DNA of 64,000 nt. Origin: JAKFWI01 sp031399165 (GTDB lineage Bacteria > Pseudomonadota > Alphaproteobacteria > Caulobacterales > Aquidulcibacteraceae). Made by a program: the position numbers and the translations under genes. Positions 17,074-24,517 of the stretch are shown piece by piece (position 1 is the first letter of the stretch; each line of letters begins with the position of its first letter). The DNA lies in contig JANNOO010000027.1 of the NCBI GenBank assembly GCA_031399165.1, positions 1 to 64,000 on the forward strand, given 5' to 3'. Under the pieces are notes generated by a model that was not told where the DNA came from, searched no databases, and was given only the letters and a program-made list of their open reading frames with translations.

Positions 17074-17352
17074 AAATGCAACTTATGCCCGCGCATCCGC
17101 GCCCGCCAGAATTTTTAGCCTTGATTTTGTCGAAACACGGGAGCAAACACCCGCCCCTCTCTATTAGAGAGAGAGGCTCCATTGGGGAGAGCGTGCATGA
17201 TGAAGTGCAACGGCTTGAACATACGCGGACCGCGATGGTCCACGAGCCGTACCGTCATGCGCATCGCGGGCGGCTCAAGAGGCTGACGCTTCTACGATTT
17301 TGATGCGCTTTCCGCCGTGCGCACCCGCGCCCGGCGAACGGGAAGACGTGTC

Positions 17353-18420
17353 ATGAGCCTTCATGATCTGCTGCACGCCCGCGCGACGCAAACCGCGCCG
17401 ATGGCGCGCGTGGATTTCGCGCCGACGCCGCTGCTCGCCTTCCTGGCGGGAGAGCACGCCGAAGCGATCGCACGCGCCTGGCCCGCGCCGCACGCCGAAT
17501 TCCTCGCACTCACCGCCGCGCGCCGCCATCTGGCGGCGATCGCGGTGATGGAAGCGCCCGACGCCAGCCACGCGCGTATGCGCCGGCTGATCGAAGGGGC
17601 GCATCTGCGCGAAGTGGCGGCGGCGGCGATGCTGGAGCCGCCGCGCGGTCTGGCGCGGGCGCTTTCGCGCCTGGGCGAGCCGCTCTGGACGCGCGCGGCA
17701 TACCGGGTGCTGATTGCGCATCTGCGCAACACGGAATCGGCGCAGATTCTGCGCCACGCCGAAACGATTGATCTGGCGCTGCTCGCGAAGCTGGAGGCAC
17801 TGCCGGCGGCTCTGCGCACGGCGCGCATCGTGGCGCTGGTTCCGGGCGCGGATGGCGCGATGACGCTGGCCGAAGCGTTCGCTTTGGCGCGGCGCATCAA
17901 CCCGCGCGTTTCGGAACGCGATCTGGTGATGGCCTGGAACCGCGCGCCCGATACGCGGCGCCTGTACGAGGCCGCGCAAGAGGCGCTGAAGCCGCTCCGC
18001 TTCGGCGAGGCGGCTGCGCCGCCGCGTATGCCTGCGCCGTATCGTGCGATCCATTCGCGCGATGTGCTGCAGGTCGAAGCGCTGCGCTTCGCCAATTGCA
18101 TCGCCTCCTATCACTGGGAGATCGGCGCCGAGCAGATGGCGGTCTATGTGCGCGAAGGCGATGTTCCGGCGATGATCGCGATCAAGCGCGATGTCGGCGG
18201 ATGGCGTCTGGCTGAAGCGCTCGCGGCCGCGAACATGCCGCTTGACGATGCGCTTCTCGCGCGCGTTGCGGCGGAGTTCGCCGCGGCGGGCGTGCGCACC
18301 GGCCAGCCCGTGCGGGTGATCGAGGACCGGCTGGACACGCTGGCGGAAGCCATGCCGCAAGCGGAAATTCCCGCCGCCAGCCTCGCCGCGCAAATGGGGC
18401 TTGGGCAATTGTGGCGCTAA
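17353..18420 (+). CDS. PcfJ-domain-like protein of unknown function
   Basis: A 355-residue Ala- and Arg-rich protein. The middle and C-terminal part (about residues 235-315) has LRFANCIASYHWEIGAEQ followed by a beta-hairpin-like MAVYVREGDVPAMIAIK and WRLAEALAAANMPL. This resembles the PcfJ-like pattern (NC-x3-Y, then a strand pair, then a short helix) found on plasmids and chromosomes with no firm function. The N-terminal half is helical and unrecognised. A long minus-strand open frame across the same bases is a high-GC shadow. The start at 17353 (MSLHDLLHAR) is the best of several. Confidence 0.58.
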   Translation: MSLHDLLHARATQTAPMARVDFAPTPLLAFLAGEHAEAIARAWPAPHAEFLALTAARRHLAAIAVMEAPDASHARMRRLIEGAHLREVAAAAMLEPPRGLARALSRLGEPLWTRAAYRVLIAHLRNTESAQILRHAETIDLALLAKLEALPAALRTARIVALVPGADGAMTLAEAFALARRINPRVSERDLVMAWNRAPDTRRLYEAAQEALKPLRFGEAAAPPRMPAPYRAIHSRDVLQVEALRFANCIASYHWEIGAEQMAVYVREGDVPAMIAIKRDVGGWRLAEALAAANMPLDDALLARVAAEFAAAGVRTGQPVRVIEDRLDTLAEAMPQAEIPAASLAAQMGLGQLWR

Positions 18421-18521
18421 CTGGCCCCGTCGCGCGGAAAACGCGAGGCGGGGTTGGCGCTCAACGTTGGCGCCATACTTATTTGATGAGTGTCCCCGTA
18501 TTTTGTGGTAGGTTTGCCCTT

Positions 18522-18743
18522 ATGTCGCTGCTTGATCGCATCACGTCTGAGCCGGATAAATTCGGCGGCCGGCCCTGCATTCGCGGCCTGCGCATTCGTG
18601 TCGTCGATATTCTCGACCTGCTGGCGGCGGGATTGTCTCACGCCGAGATCGTTGCTGAATTGCCCGATCTGGAACTGGACGACATCAAGGCCGCGCTCGC
18701 CTTCGCGGCCCGCCGGTTGGACCATCCCGTCATCGCCGCTTAA
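18522..18743 (+). CDS. DUF433 antitoxin-like protein
   Basis: A 73-residue protein of the DUF433 family. SEPDKFGGRPCIRGLRIRV is the family signature, followed by the helix-turn-helix segment DILDLLAAGLSHAEIVAELP and a C-terminal AALAFAARRL helix. DUF433 proteins are often paired with DUF5615 PIN-like proteins, and such a gene lies six bases downstream. It is probably the DNA-binding antitoxin of a toxin-antitoxin-type pair. The start at 18522 excludes the non-family N-terminal residues of the longer open frame. Confidence 0.83.
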   Translation: MSLLDRITSEPDKFGGRPCIRGLRIRVVDILDLLAAGLSHAEIVAELPDLELDDIKAALAFAARRLDHPVIAA

Positions 18744-18749
18744 CCGCAC

Positions 18750-19091
18750 GTGACGATCTGGCTCGACAACCATTTGTCTCCGGCGCTGGCGGGCTGGACC
18801 GCAGACACGTTCGGGCGCGCCTGTGTTCAGGTCCGCGACCTCGACATGGCGCGCGCGTCCGATCCCGACATATTCCGCGCCGCGCGAATCGCCAACGCAG
18901 TGCTGATCACCAAGGACGCGGATTTCGCTGAACTGGTCTCGCGTCTGGGGGCGCCGCCTGCAATCATTCTTCTGAGTTGCGGAAATACAAGCGATCGATC
19001 CTTGCGCACGCTCCTGGTGAATCGCCTTCCCCGCGCCTTGTCGATGATCGAGGCGGGCGACGCGCTGGTTGAAATTGGCGGAGATACGTGA
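18750..19091 (+). CDS. DUF5615 PIN-like toxin-type protein
   Basis: A 113-residue PIN-like domain protein starting with GTG. MTIWLDNHLSPALAGW supplies the first acidic residue, ARASDPDIFRAARIANAVLITKDADFAEL the central aspartates, and IILLSCGN-like and LRTLLVNRLPRAL segments follow. This is the DUF5615 pattern. Members are predicted RNases of type II toxin-antitoxin pairs, partnered with DUF433. The short gap to the antitoxin-like gene supports one operon. Whether it is toxic is unknown. Confidence 0.82.
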   Translation: MTIWLDNHLSPALAGWTADTFGRACVQVRDLDMARASDPDIFRAARIANAVLITKDADFAELVSRLGAPPAIILLSCGNTSDRSLRTLLVNRLPRALSMIEAGDALVEIGGDT

Positions 19092-19174
19092 GCCGGCTCC
19101 CATGCTGAGCGCGTTTGGTGAGCGTCCCAGATTTTCGTTGGCCCGTCTCGCACAAGCGAGAGGCCGGTTGGGCG

Positions 19175-20113
19175 TTAACCCCCTCCCGGCGCGCTATTCG
19201 CTAAGTCATCGAACGCACGCCAGAATTGTGCGCGGATGTCGTCGCGTTCCTGCATGATTTCGTGTTTGGCGCGGGGGATGACTTCGTGGCGCGCTTGCGG
19301 CAGGGCGCGGGCGATCAGATCGTGGCTTTCGTTGTCGACGAGTTCGTCTTCGGCGGCGGTGAGGATCGTTACCGGGAATTTCAGATGCGCCAGCGCGCCG
19401 GGCTGGCGGAAGCCTTCGATGACGTTGGCCGCGGCGTCGACCCAGCCGAGCGTGACGCCCGCGAGCGCCAGTTTCGGTTCAGCCATGACAAGCGCCTGGG
19501 CGCGGGCGTGGCGTTCGCGATCATGCGTCACCGGATTGCGCTTAAATTTTTCCCGGCGCCATTTGCCCGGCTGGCCGGGGCCGATCATGCCGCCAAAGCC
19601 GATGGCGGTCATGAAGCGCGCGAAACTGCGCGCCGCCGGCTTCAGGCCCGCTATGCCCCACATCGGCGCCGAGAACAGCGCGCCTTCTACTTCGAGACGC
19701 CGCGTCTGCAACGCCCGCAGCGCGATGGCGCCGCCCATGGAGTGCGCGATCAGCAGATGCGGCCGCGGCAGCCGGTCGGCCAATTGCTTGAGGCCAAGCG
19801 CCAGATCACCGACCGCATCGTCCACCGTTTCCAGATGGCCGGCATTGCGGTTTTTCAGCAGCCGATCAGACAGGCCCTGGCCGCGCCAATCGAGGCTGAG
19901 GACCACGAAATTGCGCGCCTGCAATTCGCGCATCACCTCAAAATATTTTTCGACGAATTCGGTGCGGCCGTTGCAGAGGATCACCGTGCCGCGCGCGGGC
20001 CGGTTCGGCGCCGCCGCGACCAGCGTGCGGATGCGCACGCCGCCACGGCCTTCGAGCCAAATCTGCTCGACGGTATCGGGCTCTGGATTGCCCGGCACGC
20101 GTACGAAAGACAT
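19175..20113 (-). CDS. Alpha/beta hydrolase, lysophospholipase L2-like
   Basis: A 312-residue alpha/beta hydrolase of the serine-aminopeptidase/monoacylglycerol-lipase type. It has a CNGRTEFVEKY region after the first strand, DWRGQGLSDR, the nucleophile elbow AHSMGG (Ser125), an acidic residue in TAAEDELVD and a late His in RAKHEIM. This pattern is typical of PldB-like lysophospholipases, which remove an acyl chain from lysophospholipids. No signal peptide is visible. The HAD-family gene lies 66 bases upstream on the same strand and may be co-transcribed. Confidence 0.85.
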   Translation of the reverse strand: MSFVRVPGNPEPDTVEQIWLEGRGGVRIRTLVAAAPNRPARGTVILCNGRTEFVEKYFEVMRELQARNFVVLSLDWRGQGLSDRLLKNRNAGHLETVDDAVGDLALGLKQLADRLPRPHLLIAHSMGGAIALRALQTRRLEVEGALFSAPMWGIAGLKPAARSFARFMTAIGFGGMIGPGQPGKWRREKFKRNPVTHDRERHARAQALVMAEPKLALAGVTLGWVDAAANVIEGFRQPGALAHLKFPVTILTAAEDELVDNESHDLIARALPQARHEVIPRAKHEIMQERDDIRAQFWRAFDDLANSAPGGG

Positions 20114-20179
20114 GCGATCCCCGCTTCTTCCCCGCAGGTGTGGCCGATCACCCCGCCCGGCGCAAGGCGCGGATCGCCG

Positions 20180-20722
20180 CTAGACTGTCGCGAGGATGTG
20201 CACGCCTTCGTCACGCAGGGGCTGGGCGAATTCCAGCGCCCGGCCGACCAGCATGGCGCGCCCAATCGCCCGCCAGATCGGCAGGTCCGCGGCGGAATCG
20301 CCTATATAGTCAAAGCCGCCGGGGAACCGCGCATCAAGGAAAGCGAGCTTGGCGTAGCTCTTGAGATTGATCTGGCCATCGCTGCCGCGCGCGGTGTCGA
20401 ACAGGCCCAGATGATCGGCGACGGAGTCAGCAACTTTTTGATCGGCGGCCGTGACCAGATGCAGGCGCCGGCCGCGCTGTTTTTCTTTTTCGAGGAAAGC
20501 GACCAGCGGCGTGCGGTAAGGTAGTTTGGCGGCGTCAGCGATGGCGATGTCCGCGAACGCACGCTTGCCTGCGGCGCGGCCATCGGCATAGGCCCACAGC
20601 GCCATCAGCGCCGCCAGCGGATTGCGCCTGAAACTGGCGCGCGCCGAGCGCCACGAGGTTTCCGCCAGAACCAGCGTGCCATCCAGATCGACGGCCAGGG
20701 GCGGCAGCGTATTCTTGCTCAT
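20180..20722 (-). CDS. HAD-superfamily hydrolase
   Basis: A 180-residue HAD-type phosphatase. DLDGTL at residues 12-17 carries the nucleophilic Asp, LVTAADQ holds motif II, and FDYIGDSAADLPIW holds the C-terminal metal-binding Asp pair. The sequence looks like the N-terminal HAD half of alphaproteobacterial proteins that fuse it to a UbiA-type prenyltransferase, but here it is free-standing and no prenyltransferase follows. The substrate is unknown. The RNase T2 gene is 16 bases upstream. Confidence 0.82.
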   Translation of the reverse strand: MSKNTLPPLAVDLDGTLVLAETSWRSARASFRRNPLAALMALWAYADGRAAGKRAFADIAIADAAKLPYRTPLVAFLEKEKQRGRRLHLVTAADQKVADSVADHLGLFDTARGSDGQINLKSYAKLAFLDARFPGGFDYIGDSAADLPIWRAIGRAMLVGRALEFAQPLRDEGVHILATV

Positions 20723-20738
20723 CGCGTGGTTCCCGCTC

Positions 20739-21398
20739 CTACCGGCCCAACCTCACCGGCGGCATCGTGACGGCGGCGCTGCAGCGATCACGAACCGAAA
20801 CGCTGCATTTGCGCAAGCCGCCTCCCTTATTGAAGCATACGCGCACTTCGCGCAGGCGGGTTTTGTCGCAAATCACCGCCAGACCATCGGGCGATAGTCC
20901 GGGATTAGCCCTCAAGAAAGCGGCGCGCACATCCGCCGCCGTAACGCGCAGCGGCCTTTCCAGCCGCGCATACGGTGCCGGGATGGCGATCTTGCCGCGC
21001 ATCTGGCGAAGCGTGGCGAAGTAATTCGCCTGCGTTAGCCCGGTGCAGCGGCCGTGCGTTTCCCATTCATGCTGCACCAGGCTCGGGCTGGGCATCAGAT
21101 CGAGCTGCGCATCCACCAGCGAAGCGGGCGCGCGGCGCGGCATGGTCGAGGCGCATGATTGCGGATAGCCCCGCTCATATTGCGGCCACAGGCCATGCAC
21201 CACGAATGAATAGCGCCGGTCCAGTCCACACTGGTGCGGCTCATTTTTCGTCATGCCGGGCTGGGCGCAAAAGGATGGGCTCCATGATAGCGCAAGCGCG
21301 TAGTAATCGAACTTGCCCGCGACATCGCGGTTTTGCGCAAACGCTGCGCCGGCAGCGGCGAGGAGAAATGCAAAAGCGGCGATGAGGACTCTACTCAC
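20739..21398 (-). CDS. Ribonuclease T2 family protein
   Basis: A 219-residue secreted endoribonuclease. A GTG start gives a Sec signal peptide (MSRVLIAAFAFLLAAAGAAFAQ). Both catalytic signatures are present: HGLWPQYERG (CAS I) and HEWETHGRCTGL (CAS II). Several cysteines for disulfides are visible, including a C-terminal set. T2 enzymes cut RNA non-specifically through 2',3'-cyclic intermediates, probably for periplasmic RNA scavenging. The start overlaps the stop of the methyltransferase-like gene by eight bases. Confidence 0.92.
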   Translation of the reverse strand: MSRVLIAAFAFLLAAAGAAFAQNRDVAGKFDYYALALSWSPSFCAQPGMTKNEPHQCGLDRRYSFVVHGLWPQYERGYPQSCASTMPRRAPASLVDAQLDLMPSPSLVQHEWETHGRCTGLTQANYFATLRQMRGKIAIPAPYARLERPLRVTAADVRAAFLRANPGLSPDGLAVICDKTRLREVRVCFNKGGGLRKCSVSVRDRCSAAVTMPPVRLGR

Positions 21399-22290
21399 TG
21401 GGCGGCTCCGGCGGGTCGGCCGGCTTGACGAATTTAAGCGTCATGCGATCGCTCTCACCGATCTCCTGGTATTTGCTACTGTCGAAACCGCCGCCAGACG
21501 GCATGCCAAGCGGCGCGGTGCGCAAGACGGGCGGGAGTGTCCACACGCCGAAAGGATGATCTTTGGTGTCCTTCGGATTGGCGTTGATTTCGCTTGAGCC
21601 AGCGAATTTGAATCCGGCGTCTTCAGCCAGCAGTTTTACGAATTCTTCCTGCACATAGCCGTCGCCCGCTTGCGGATCCTGCAGGCCGGTGGATTTGGCG
21701 CGATGTTCCTCGATGCCGAGAATGCCGCCCGGCTTCAACACATTGAACAATGCCTTGAACGCTTGCGGCGCGTAACTGCCGGCCATGAACGTGTGAACAT
21801 TGCGCATCACAACGGCCATGTCAGCCATACCGGCGCCGGGCGGATCGATGATCGTAGTGCGCGCCGAAAACGATGCGGTGTCGACGCTGCCGAACTGGCG
21901 CGGCTGGTTCTGAAATTTGGCCTTGAAGTCTACGAGCGTGGCGAGCTGGCTTTCATCGGCGCCGACAGGATCGAAGGTGGCGGCGATGAGCCGCCCGCCG
22001 CCGCGTGCGAGGAACGGCGCGATCACCGCCGTGTACCAGCCGCGGCCGGGGAAGATTTCCACCACCGTCATGTCTGGCTTGAGGCCGAAGAACTTCAGCG
22101 TCTCTACCGGATGGCGGAACTTGTCGCGCTCCGGGTCCAGCCGCCAGGCGCCGGCCGCGGCCCATTCGAGCGTGCCTTCGACGGGCTTGGGTCCAGCGGA
22201 GGCGGCCGTTTGCGGCGCGTCCCGCTGACCGCACGACGCCAGGCCAAACGCCGCGCCAATCCCGAATGCGAAGTCCCGCCGCGTAGTCAT
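21391..22290 (-). CDS. Exported methyltransferase-like lipoprotein
   Basis: A 299-residue protein starting MTTRRDFAFGIGAAFGLASC, a twin-arginine-like signal with a lipobox Cys at residue 20. The mature part resembles a class I S-adenosylmethionine-dependent methyltransferase (PDMTVVEIFPGRGWYTAVIAPFL is the glycine-rich motif I; LKPGGILGIEEHRA is a post-IV motif). Proteins of this type are common in Caulobacterales and Sphingomonadales annotated only as methyltransferases. Since SAM is cytoplasmic, an exported member may have lost catalysis; that is inference. It is coupled to the RNase T2 gene downstream. Confidence 0.75.
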   Translation of the reverse strand: MTTRRDFAFGIGAAFGLASCGQRDAPQTAASAGPKPVEGTLEWAAAGAWRLDPERDKFRHPVETLKFFGLKPDMTVVEIFPGRGWYTAVIAPFLARGGGRLIAATFDPVGADESQLATLVDFKAKFQNQPRQFGSVDTASFSARTTIIDPPGAGMADMAVVMRNVHTFMAGSYAPQAFKALFNVLKPGGILGIEEHRAKSTGLQDPQAGDGYVQEEFVKLLAEDAGFKFAGSSEINANPKDTKDHPFGVWTLPPVLRTAPLGMPSGGGFDSSKYQEIGESDRMTLKFVKPADPPEPPSE

Positions 22291-22390
22291 TTTCCCCGCC
22301 TAGCCGCGCCATGAGCGCAAGTCAAAACCGCCGCCGCGCGAAGCTGATTAGGGCCTTGAAGCCCCGCGATCAGCCCCCAAATCATGCTCC

Positions 22391-22497
22391 GGCGGACGCT
22401 TTTCAGGTCCGCCGCCGCACGGACGCCTTTGGGTCCGGACGGCCGCCGCGCTGGGCCGAGAGGCCCGGCCGCAATGTGTCGCTTAACAGGAGGACAT
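22391..22497 (+). promoter_or_regulatory. ROSE-like RNA thermometer upstream of hsp20
   Basis: Four successive hairpins can be drawn: GGCGGAC/GTCCGCC (22391-22413), CGGAC/GTCCG (22420-22437), GGGCC/GGCCC (22453-22466), and a last imperfect one pairing ATGTGTCGCTT (22474-22484) with AGGAGGACAT (22488-22497) around AAC. The last hairpin sequesters the AGGAGG ribosome-binding site with a TCGCT segment, matching the U(U/C)GCU motif of ROSE elements, with a bulged G. ROSE elements repress small heat-shock genes at low temperature in alphaproteobacteria. Confidence 0.72.
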
Positions 22498-22500
22498 ATT

Positions 22501-22977
22501 ATGAATTCCGCAGATCTTTCCCCGCTTTACCGCACCCTTATCGGGTTCGACCGCATTTCCAGCCTGCTCGACAACGCCGCCCGGCTCGACGCCGCGCCCG
22601 GCTATCCCCCGTTCAATATTGAGCGCACCGGCGACGACAGTTTCCGCATCGAGCTTGCGGTCGCCGGTTTTGGCGCGGACGACCTCTCGGTCGATTTCAA
22701 AGAAAACACGCTGACCGTAACGGGGTCAAAGGCGCCCCCGGCCGACCAGCGCCAATACCTGCATCGCGGCATCGCCGAGCGCAATTTCGAGCGCCGGTTC
22801 AGCCTGGCTGATTATGTTCGCGTCTCCGAAGCGCGGCTGGAAAATGGCCTGCTGCAGATCGACCTCTTGCGCGAGCTTCCCGAGGCGCTGAAACCCCGGA
22901 AAATCGAAATCGGCGGCAAAAACGCAGCTAAAGCTGCGCCCAAGCCGAAAGCCGTCGAGGCCGAAGTCGCTGCGTAA
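22501..22977 (+). CDS. Small heat-shock protein Hsp20
   Basis: A 158-residue alpha-crystallin-domain chaperone. The N-terminal part has YRTLIGFDRISSLLDNA, the core YPPFNIERTGDDSFRIELAVAGF, and the segment RQYLHRGIAERNFERRFSLADYV, which is the classic IbpA-type signature. A C-terminal I-x-I-like KIEIGG motif and an Ala/Lys-rich tail follow. It binds unfolding proteins in the cytoplasm without ATP. The ATG at 22501 has AGGAGG seven bases upstream and sits under the ROSE-like hairpin. Translation is likely heat-induced. Confidence 0.93.
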   Translation: MNSADLSPLYRTLIGFDRISSLLDNAARLDAAPGYPPFNIERTGDDSFRIELAVAGFGADDLSVDFKENTLTVTGSKAPPADQRQYLHRGIAERNFERRFSLADYVRVSEARLENGLLQIDLLRELPEALKPRKIEIGGKNAAKAAPKPKAVEAEVAA

Positions 22978-23118
22978 CTTCCTGTAATTGCTAACTTAAC
23001 ATGGGCGGCGCGCTTTCACCGGCGCGCCGCTTCCGTTTACTGTGACAGAGGGCACAGAACGCCTTCCCGCTCCGGGGCATTGTCTCTTCATCGAACACCG
23101 CCTGAACGGAGCAAGACG

Positions 23119-23460
23119 ATGAACACCAAGATGATCAGCCTGGCTGCCGCTTTTGCCGCGATCGCCCTGGCCCCCCTTACCGCCCACGCCGACACCGCCG
23201 CGCCGGAAATTATCTCGGTCACGGCTGGCGATCTGGACCTGACAACGCAAGCCGGCGCCAAGGTGATGCTGAAGCGCATCGACGAGGCCGCCACGAAGGC
23301 CTGCTCGCCGGACAAGCTAAACGAGATGGACGCCTACAATATCTGCCGCAAATCCGTGATGCTGGATGCGGTGAAGGTTCTGGATGAGCCGATGGTGTCT
23401 CTGGTCTACGCAGAAACCTACCCCAATAAAAAAGCCCCGATGGTTTTCGCGTCGCGCTAA
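23119..23460 (+). CDS. UrcA family protein
   Basis: A 113-residue secreted protein. It has a signal peptide ending at THADTAA (about residue 24-28) and the UrcA-like core VTAGDLDLTTQAGAKVMLKRIDEAATKAC, with a second Cys in YNICRKSV. UrcA proteins are short periplasmic proteins frequent in Caulobacterales and Sphingomonadales; no biochemical function is known. The start at 23119 is preceded by a GGAGCAAGACG stretch. A strong intrinsic terminator follows. Confidence 0.86.
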   Translation: MNTKMISLAAAFAAIALAPLTAHADTAAPEIISVTAGDLDLTTQAGAKVMLKRIDEAATKACSPDKLNEMDAYNICRKSVMLDAVKVLDEPMVSLVYAETYPNKKAPMVFASR

Positions 23461-23490
23461 CCCGTCCCCCGCCATGCGACGCGGAATAGT

Positions 23491-23524
23491 GATCCCGGGC
23501 CCGCCAGGCCGGGATCATTTTTTT
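23491..23524 (+). terminator. Rho-independent terminator after the UrcA gene
   Basis: GATCCCGG pairs with CCGGGATC around a GCCCGCCAGG loop, and a run of seven T follows. It starts 30 bases after the UrcA stop. Confidence 0.9.
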
Positions 23525-23618
23525 GGGGGGCTCGAACCGTGAGAAGCCGTTCACCCTGATCGCGCAGGCTGCTAATGCCTTACCCGTTAGGCTTTTGCCA
23601 TAACTGCGAGGGGAAACG

Positions 23619-24158
23619 ATGCGACTGACAATGGTGGCGGCGCTCGCCGGGATTTGCCTGGCCGCCTGCAGCCCTGCCGCAGAAGAATGGGTTGAGACCA
23701 CTCAGGTGGCGGAAACGCCGTCCCTGACCGCCGCGCCGACCGCCGATGCCGCGCGCTTCAGTTTCGCACTCTCAAAAACCGAGCCGCCAACACATGCGAC
23801 CCTGAGCCCCTGGTCGTTCTCGCTGAAAGACGCACAAGGGCGAACGGCGGCTTTCCGGCAGACGCCGAACGTCGAGCTGAACCTCAAAACGCTGGTTGTG
23901 GCCGCGGGCAAACCCACTCCAATTCTAGACATCGTGAGAGAGGCGCTGGCGGAAAACCCCGTGGCCGGCCTTTATGACGCCGAAACGCCAGCTGATTGGA
24001 TCGCGTGTCCGGACGGGCGCGCTCTGACCCACGTGGTTCACCTCTCCGACCGATTAAGCGACAGCCTCGCAATGGCGTTTTACGGCTTCGCCGGTCAGCC
24101 GGGGCAAGCTGCCAGCACTTATTGCGGCGTACGCATGTTCGCCATTCCGCAAAGCTGA
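23619..24158 (+). CDS. Putative lipoprotein of unknown function
   Basis: A 179-residue protein starting MRLTMVAALAGICLAACSPA, a type II signal with lipobox LAAC (Cys17), followed by an Ala/Thr-rich linker. The mature domain includes FSFALSKTEPPTHATLSPWS and a Cys-containing IACPDGRALTHVV segment with a second Cys near the end (STYCGVR), which may form a disulfide. I recognise no family. It stands alone between the UrcA gene and a convergent monooxygenase-like gene; a GGGGAAACG sequence precedes its ATG. Confidence 0.68.
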   Translation: MRLTMVAALAGICLAACSPAAEEWVETTQVAETPSLTAAPTADAARFSFALSKTEPPTHATLSPWSFSLKDAQGRTAAFRQTPNVELNLKTLVVAAGKPTPILDIVREALAENPVAGLYDAETPADWIACPDGRALTHVVHLSDRLSDSLAMAFYGFAGQPGQAASTYCGVRMFAIPQS

Positions 24159-24213
24159 CGCTCAGCGATCGGTGGTTTGCGGTTCAGCAGTTTGGCGGCG
24201 CATCGCCGGATTC

Positions 24214-24507
24214 TTAAACGCTGTTGAATGCGCCCAGCTTGTGTTCCGCAGTCGTGAGGGCTGCGCATTCAGCGTCTAGCGCATCATAGGCGTTCTGATG
24301 GTCAGCCTTGAACGCGTTGAACGCGGCCTCGTCGCGCCAGCGGTCAAGCGTGACGTAGCGGCCCTTCCCGTCCTGCAACAGCTCTACGCCGATAAAGCCC
24401 GGCGAGCGGGCAAAGAGAAGCGCCCAAAATCCGTTTGGTCCATAAGCGGCCTCGAATGCATCGCGGTGGTGTGCGGGCGCCGCGTAGGTCCAGATGATCG
24501 TGTGCAT
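24214..24507 (-). CDS. Antibiotic-biosynthesis-monooxygenase-fold (ABM-like) protein
   Basis: A 97-residue protein of the dimeric alpha/beta-barrel fold. MHTIIWTYAAPAHHRDAFEAAYG is the first strand and helix, SPGFIGVELLQDGKGRYVTLDRWRDEAAFNAF the central part. This matches small ABM-like proteins, which range from true monooxygenases to heme-binding proteins; no specific function can be given. It lies ten bases after the stop of the sugar-phosphate isomerase gene on the minus strand, so the two may be co-transcribed. Confidence 0.78.
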   Translation of the reverse strand: MHTIIWTYAAPAHHRDAFEAAYGPNGFWALLFARSPGFIGVELLQDGKGRYVTLDRWRDEAAFNAFKADHQNAYDALDAECAALTTAEHKLGAFNSV

Positions 24508-24517
24508 GACGCAAAGC

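Noticed and set aside
17275..18408. 377-codon minus-strand open frame opposite the PcfJ-like gene
   Set aside because: Translation is Arg/His-rich low-complexity sequence, typical of the shadow of a GC-rich gene; the plus-strand frame has better motifs.
19226..20524. 432-codon plus-strand open frame opposite the lysophospholipase and HAD genes
   Set aside because: It spans two genes on the other strand and translates to low-complexity sequence without any family motif.
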